NCBI GenBank assembly: GCA_002104905.1
Contig: MCFE01000137.1
Location: 93,611-157,610, forward strand
Direction: 5' to 3'
Source of the DNA: Basidiobolus meristosporus CBS 931.73
Taxonomy: Eukaryota > Basidiobolomycota > Basidiobolomycetes > Basidiobolales > Basidiobolaceae
Length of the DNA stretch: 64,000 nucleotides
The translations under genes were made by a program, and so were the position numbers. Shown in pieces: positions 61,265-64,000 of the stretch. Numbering within the stretch: the first letter of the stretch is position 1; the number at the start of each line of letters is the position of its first letter. The notes under the pieces were generated by a model that saw nothing but the letters and a program-made list of their open reading frames with translations, was not told where the DNA came from and did not search any database.

Positions 61265-63738
61265 CTACTGTTGTAGCTTTGATACAAGAGTGTGTAGCTG
61301 AGGGGAATTTGTAGGTAAGTTAATAAGAAGTGATGATAGTTCTTTGGTGCTCAAGACACTGTTCAGTGGGAAGGGGGGTAGCAAAAGAGGTAAGAATGAC
61401 TTGTGAACAACATTAAGGAGGGGAATGTGATAAGGATTGATATTCATCATTAAGGGAGTGTGCTGCTGCAGATATTGCTGCCAAAGGTCTGTCAAGTACT
61501 TCAGGTAGGCCAGCTTGGGTTTTTCTGACTGCAGAATAAATTCAGCAAACTTCTTGACTTCAGGATCCCCAAGTACAGTTCTCCAGCAGGAGCCAGGTGT
61601 TGTGTGGTGTGTTCTCTTCCAGGCCTTAATCAGTGGGTTGTTGCAGTTGTGAAGTCTGAGGTATAATCTGGTTCTAAGGTAGAGAAGTCTGATCTTATAG
61701 GGCATAAACCCAAAAGCACCAAGAATAGCATGTCTGTAGGGGCATTCAGGCAAATGAGGCACCAAGGTGGTAATGCACCATACTGCAAACTTGTCAAGCT
61801 TAGTGCAGTCTCTAGAAGTAAGAGAGAGAAGTGGTAAGCCAAATTCCAGGACAGGGAAGACAAACTGCTTGAGTAGAAGGAGGCAGCTGGGAGCTGAAGT
61901 TGTAGGAGGAGTAACAGCCAACAGCTTGTGGAGTGCCTGTCTTGCAAGGAAAATTCTCTTCTTCAGGTGTGCTCCAGAGTCTAGTCCAGTAGGAAGAAAA
62001 GGAAAGCCAAGATATATAGCAGAAACCTGAGCAGATAGAGTGGAGTTCTCCAAGTTGATGGGAGAGCCCAAAGGTACTGTCTTTGCAATGGAAAGCTGGA
62101 GATTATTCTTCTGCAGATACTGGTGGATGGTCTGGGAATCTTGTTGCACATTGGAGGAGGATATTCTGATGTCATCAGCAAAGAGAGTAACCAGGCAGTC
62201 AGCTGGGAGTCTTGGGAAATCATTCAGGAAGATGGCAAACAGTATAGGACCAAGCACAGAACCTTGAACCACTCCATTAGGAACTGAGAACACTGGTGAT
62301 TGCTCACTTGGGTGCAGAATTCTTGCTTGTGGATCCAGAAACAGAGATCTGACAAGGAGGGTGAGAGAGGTATTGGAGAAGCATTGCAACTTGGACCAAA
62401 GCAGATTTCTGTCAACTGAATCAAAGGCCTTAGTAATATCAAACAGAACAGAGGGATACTTGCAGTGGAGAGAGTGATCTTGGCTAAGTATGACTGCATA
62501 TTCCAAGGAGAGGCCAGGAACAAAGCCAAACTGTGCAGGATGAAACTTGAGGGAGTCAGAGTAGAGCTCCTGGGCAAGCAGAAGCTCAAACACCTTTCTG
62601 CAGGTGGGCAGCAGCGATATTGGCCTGTAGGAGCTAGGATCCAGGTGCATTCCTTTACCCTTGTACAGTGGCAGAACATTTGCAAAGGACCATTCCTCAG
62701 GAGTAGAAAGCTGGGCTGAGCATTGCTGAAACAGTGGAAGCAGAAGTGCAGACATGGCCTTGGTACTAGTCTTCAGAAGCTCATAAGAGATTGTGTCTGT
62801 TGTATCCAAGAGAAAGTGTAATAAAACTTCTTGAATGGTTTAACTGAACCAAAGGGACAATTAAGTGCAGAATCTTGGAATTGTCAGAGAGTGGCGGACA
62901 TATTAGCAGAAAGATTCTGATCTAATATTGGTCTTGGATATAGCTGGGTTGGCTACAAAGACAATGATATTTATTTGCTAGGCAGGCTAGGCTTGGTGTT
63001 CTTTGGAGTGCTAGATATACTAGGCTTGGATAGAAACTAGAACGGAATTGTTGGATTCTTATTTTTGCTGAAACAGAATCTTAATTTCGTTGAGACACAC
63101 ACTAAACCAAAAGGTTCAGTAAACTTTATTTATACTTTTCTGATCAAGTTGAATTAGTAAGCGCCAAGGGACTGGATTGATTGAAATCAATTTGGGTGTT
63201 CATAGGTGCATAAGATAAATGAAAATTATATCATCAATCAACTGATGTCTTGGCAACTGCACCATGGTTGGATAGATCTCAGATGACTAATCACCTGGGA
63301 AAGCTTGGCAGATAGGTTGATAACAAAATGACCATCTGAAAATAGATCAGGTGTGATAGCTAAAAATAGATTCTGAGGTGGGATAAAATAAACTGTAACT
63401 GGGATTTGTTATGTTTGGGTTAGGGAAAATCAGTTAGGGTACTAGATTTTCAAATGGAGTAAAATTGGCTAAGTTTTAAATGTTGATGCACAACAGTGTC
63501 CACACCTGGAGCAGTAGAGTTGGGAAGCCTCTTGAGCACATTATGGATTCTCCTTTGATCAAGTGCAAGTGGGATGGGCAGAGTCTTGAAGTCAGGATGA
63601 AAGCCAGGAGTTGAGTACTGCTTTGTAGAGAAGAAGATGTTAGCCAGCTGTTCTGTTGAAGGTAACTTCCTGGAAGAGGGCCTCATTGCCCTGTAGAGTC
63701 TTGATACTGTTCTTGTTATAGAGTTGGAAGATTGCAGA
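61265..63738 (-). pseudogene. LINE-type reverse transcriptase, telomere-truncated and LTR-split
   Basis: A non-LTR retrotransposon ORF2, about 590 codons of which remain when the inserted LTR is set aside: complement(join(61265..62797,63501..63738)). The reverse transcriptase blocks are clear: LPNSTAPGVD, SYRPISLLPTC, FDITKAFDSVD, VVQGSVLGPILF and the catalytic FADD. A Cys/His- and Leu-rich C-terminal domain follows, to a stop at 61265-61267. The upstream endonuclease is absent because the frame runs straight into telomere repeats at about 63738. The frame is otherwise open, so decay is limited. The 3' end faces the centromere. Confidence 0.9.
62798..63495. mobile_element. Solo LTR inserted in the LINE, 5-bp target duplication
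   Basis: 698 bp bounded by TGTTGT at the left and ACAACA at the right (TG...CA ends), flanked by a perfect direct repeat GTGTC at 62793-62797 and 63496-63500. Removing the LTR with one GTGTC restores the LINE frame exactly (reading ...APGVDTISYELL...). The terminal hexamers match those of the copia LTRs at 2-12 kb, but the interior is different and about twice as long, so it is another LTR family. Orientation not determined. Confidence 0.88.
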
Positions 63739-64000
63739 GGGTTAGGGTTAGGGTTAGGGTTAGGGGTTTAGGGTTAGGGTTAGGGTTAGGGTTAGGGTTA
63801 GGGTTAGGGTTAGGGTTAGGGTTAGGGTTAGGGTTAGGGTTAGGGTTAGGTTAGGGTTAGGGTTAGGGTTAGGGTTAGGGTTAGGGTTAGGGTTAGGGTT
63901 AGGGTTAGGGTTAGGGTTAGGGTTAGGGTTAGGGTTAGGGTTAGGGTTAGGGTTAGGGTTAGGGTTAGGGTTAGGGTTAGGGTTAGGGTTAGGGTTAGGT
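63738..64000 (+). repeat. Telomere, TTAGGG array
   Basis: About 260 bp of TTAGGG repeats on the plus strand, G-rich strand running 5' to 3' out of the window, as expected at a right-hand chromosome end. Most units are perfect. Variants include TTAGGGG followed by TTTAGGG near 63760-63772, and one TTAGG unit near 63846. No subtelomeric spacer separates it from the LINE. Confidence 0.97.

Noticed and set aside
62798..62809. Apparent start of the LINE frame at 62809
   Set aside because: These codons belong to the inserted LTR; the true frame continues on the far side at 63501.

Overview
This window is a chromosome end from a fungus. It closes at its right edge with about 260 bp of TTAGGG repeats running off the window. 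The genes carry many short introns (mostly about 50-70 nt, GT-AG), several families are fungal (medusa-type developmental regulator, PHO80-like cyclin, Rcm1/NSUN5, Erv29/SURF4, pICln), and the repeats are Ty1/copia and non-LTR retroelements. An early-diverging, zygomycete-type fungus is my best guess; the species is not determined. Gene models below were spliced by eye, and the reading frame closes exactly across every exon junction given.

Layout. 1-1.77 kb: no gene seen. 1.77-12.02 kb: a nested cluster of decayed Ty1/copia retrotransposons (one nearly full-length but broken element, at least eight LTRs, fragments on both strands). 12.3-13.06 kb: a possible PY-motif protein on the minus strand. 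14.2-21.7 kb: a housekeeping block on the minus strand with PMS1 (mismatch repair endonuclease subunit), SURF4/ERV29 (ER cargo receptor) and NSUN5/RCM1 (rRNA cytosine-5 methyltransferase). 23.9-24.8 kb: a PHO80-like cyclin. 27.1-37.8 kb: two tandem medusa (medA-like) genes, both minus strand, separated by long intergenic DNA. Exons 2-6 and the 3' flank of the pair are nearly identical while exon 1 and the outer flank are diverged, which points to recent gene conversion over an older duplication. 37.8-42.1 kb: a 4.4 kb non-coding stretch. 42.1-51.6 kb: pICln, a seven-helix membrane protein, an endopolyphosphatase-like phosphoesterase, a tiny I78-type peptidase inhibitor, and a Q-rich protein of unknown function. 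54.8-55.4 kb: a lineage-specific orphan. 58.5-59.4 kb: a second member of the seven-helix family, sharing an intron position with the first. 60.0-63.74 kb: subtelomere with a 113-bp tandem repeat, a LINE-type reverse transcriptase split by a solo LTR with a perfect 5-bp target duplication, and a direct fusion of the LINE reading frame to the telomere.

The genes do not form one pathway. The window joins a gene-dense core (DNA repair, secretion, ribosome maturation) to gene-poor DNA holding regulators and lineage-specific families, then to subtelomeric retroelements. The most unusual points are the converted medusa pair, the copia primer site complementary to the initiator tRNA anticodon arm that also supplies the gag start codon, the expanded seven-helix family, and the telomere-capped LINE.
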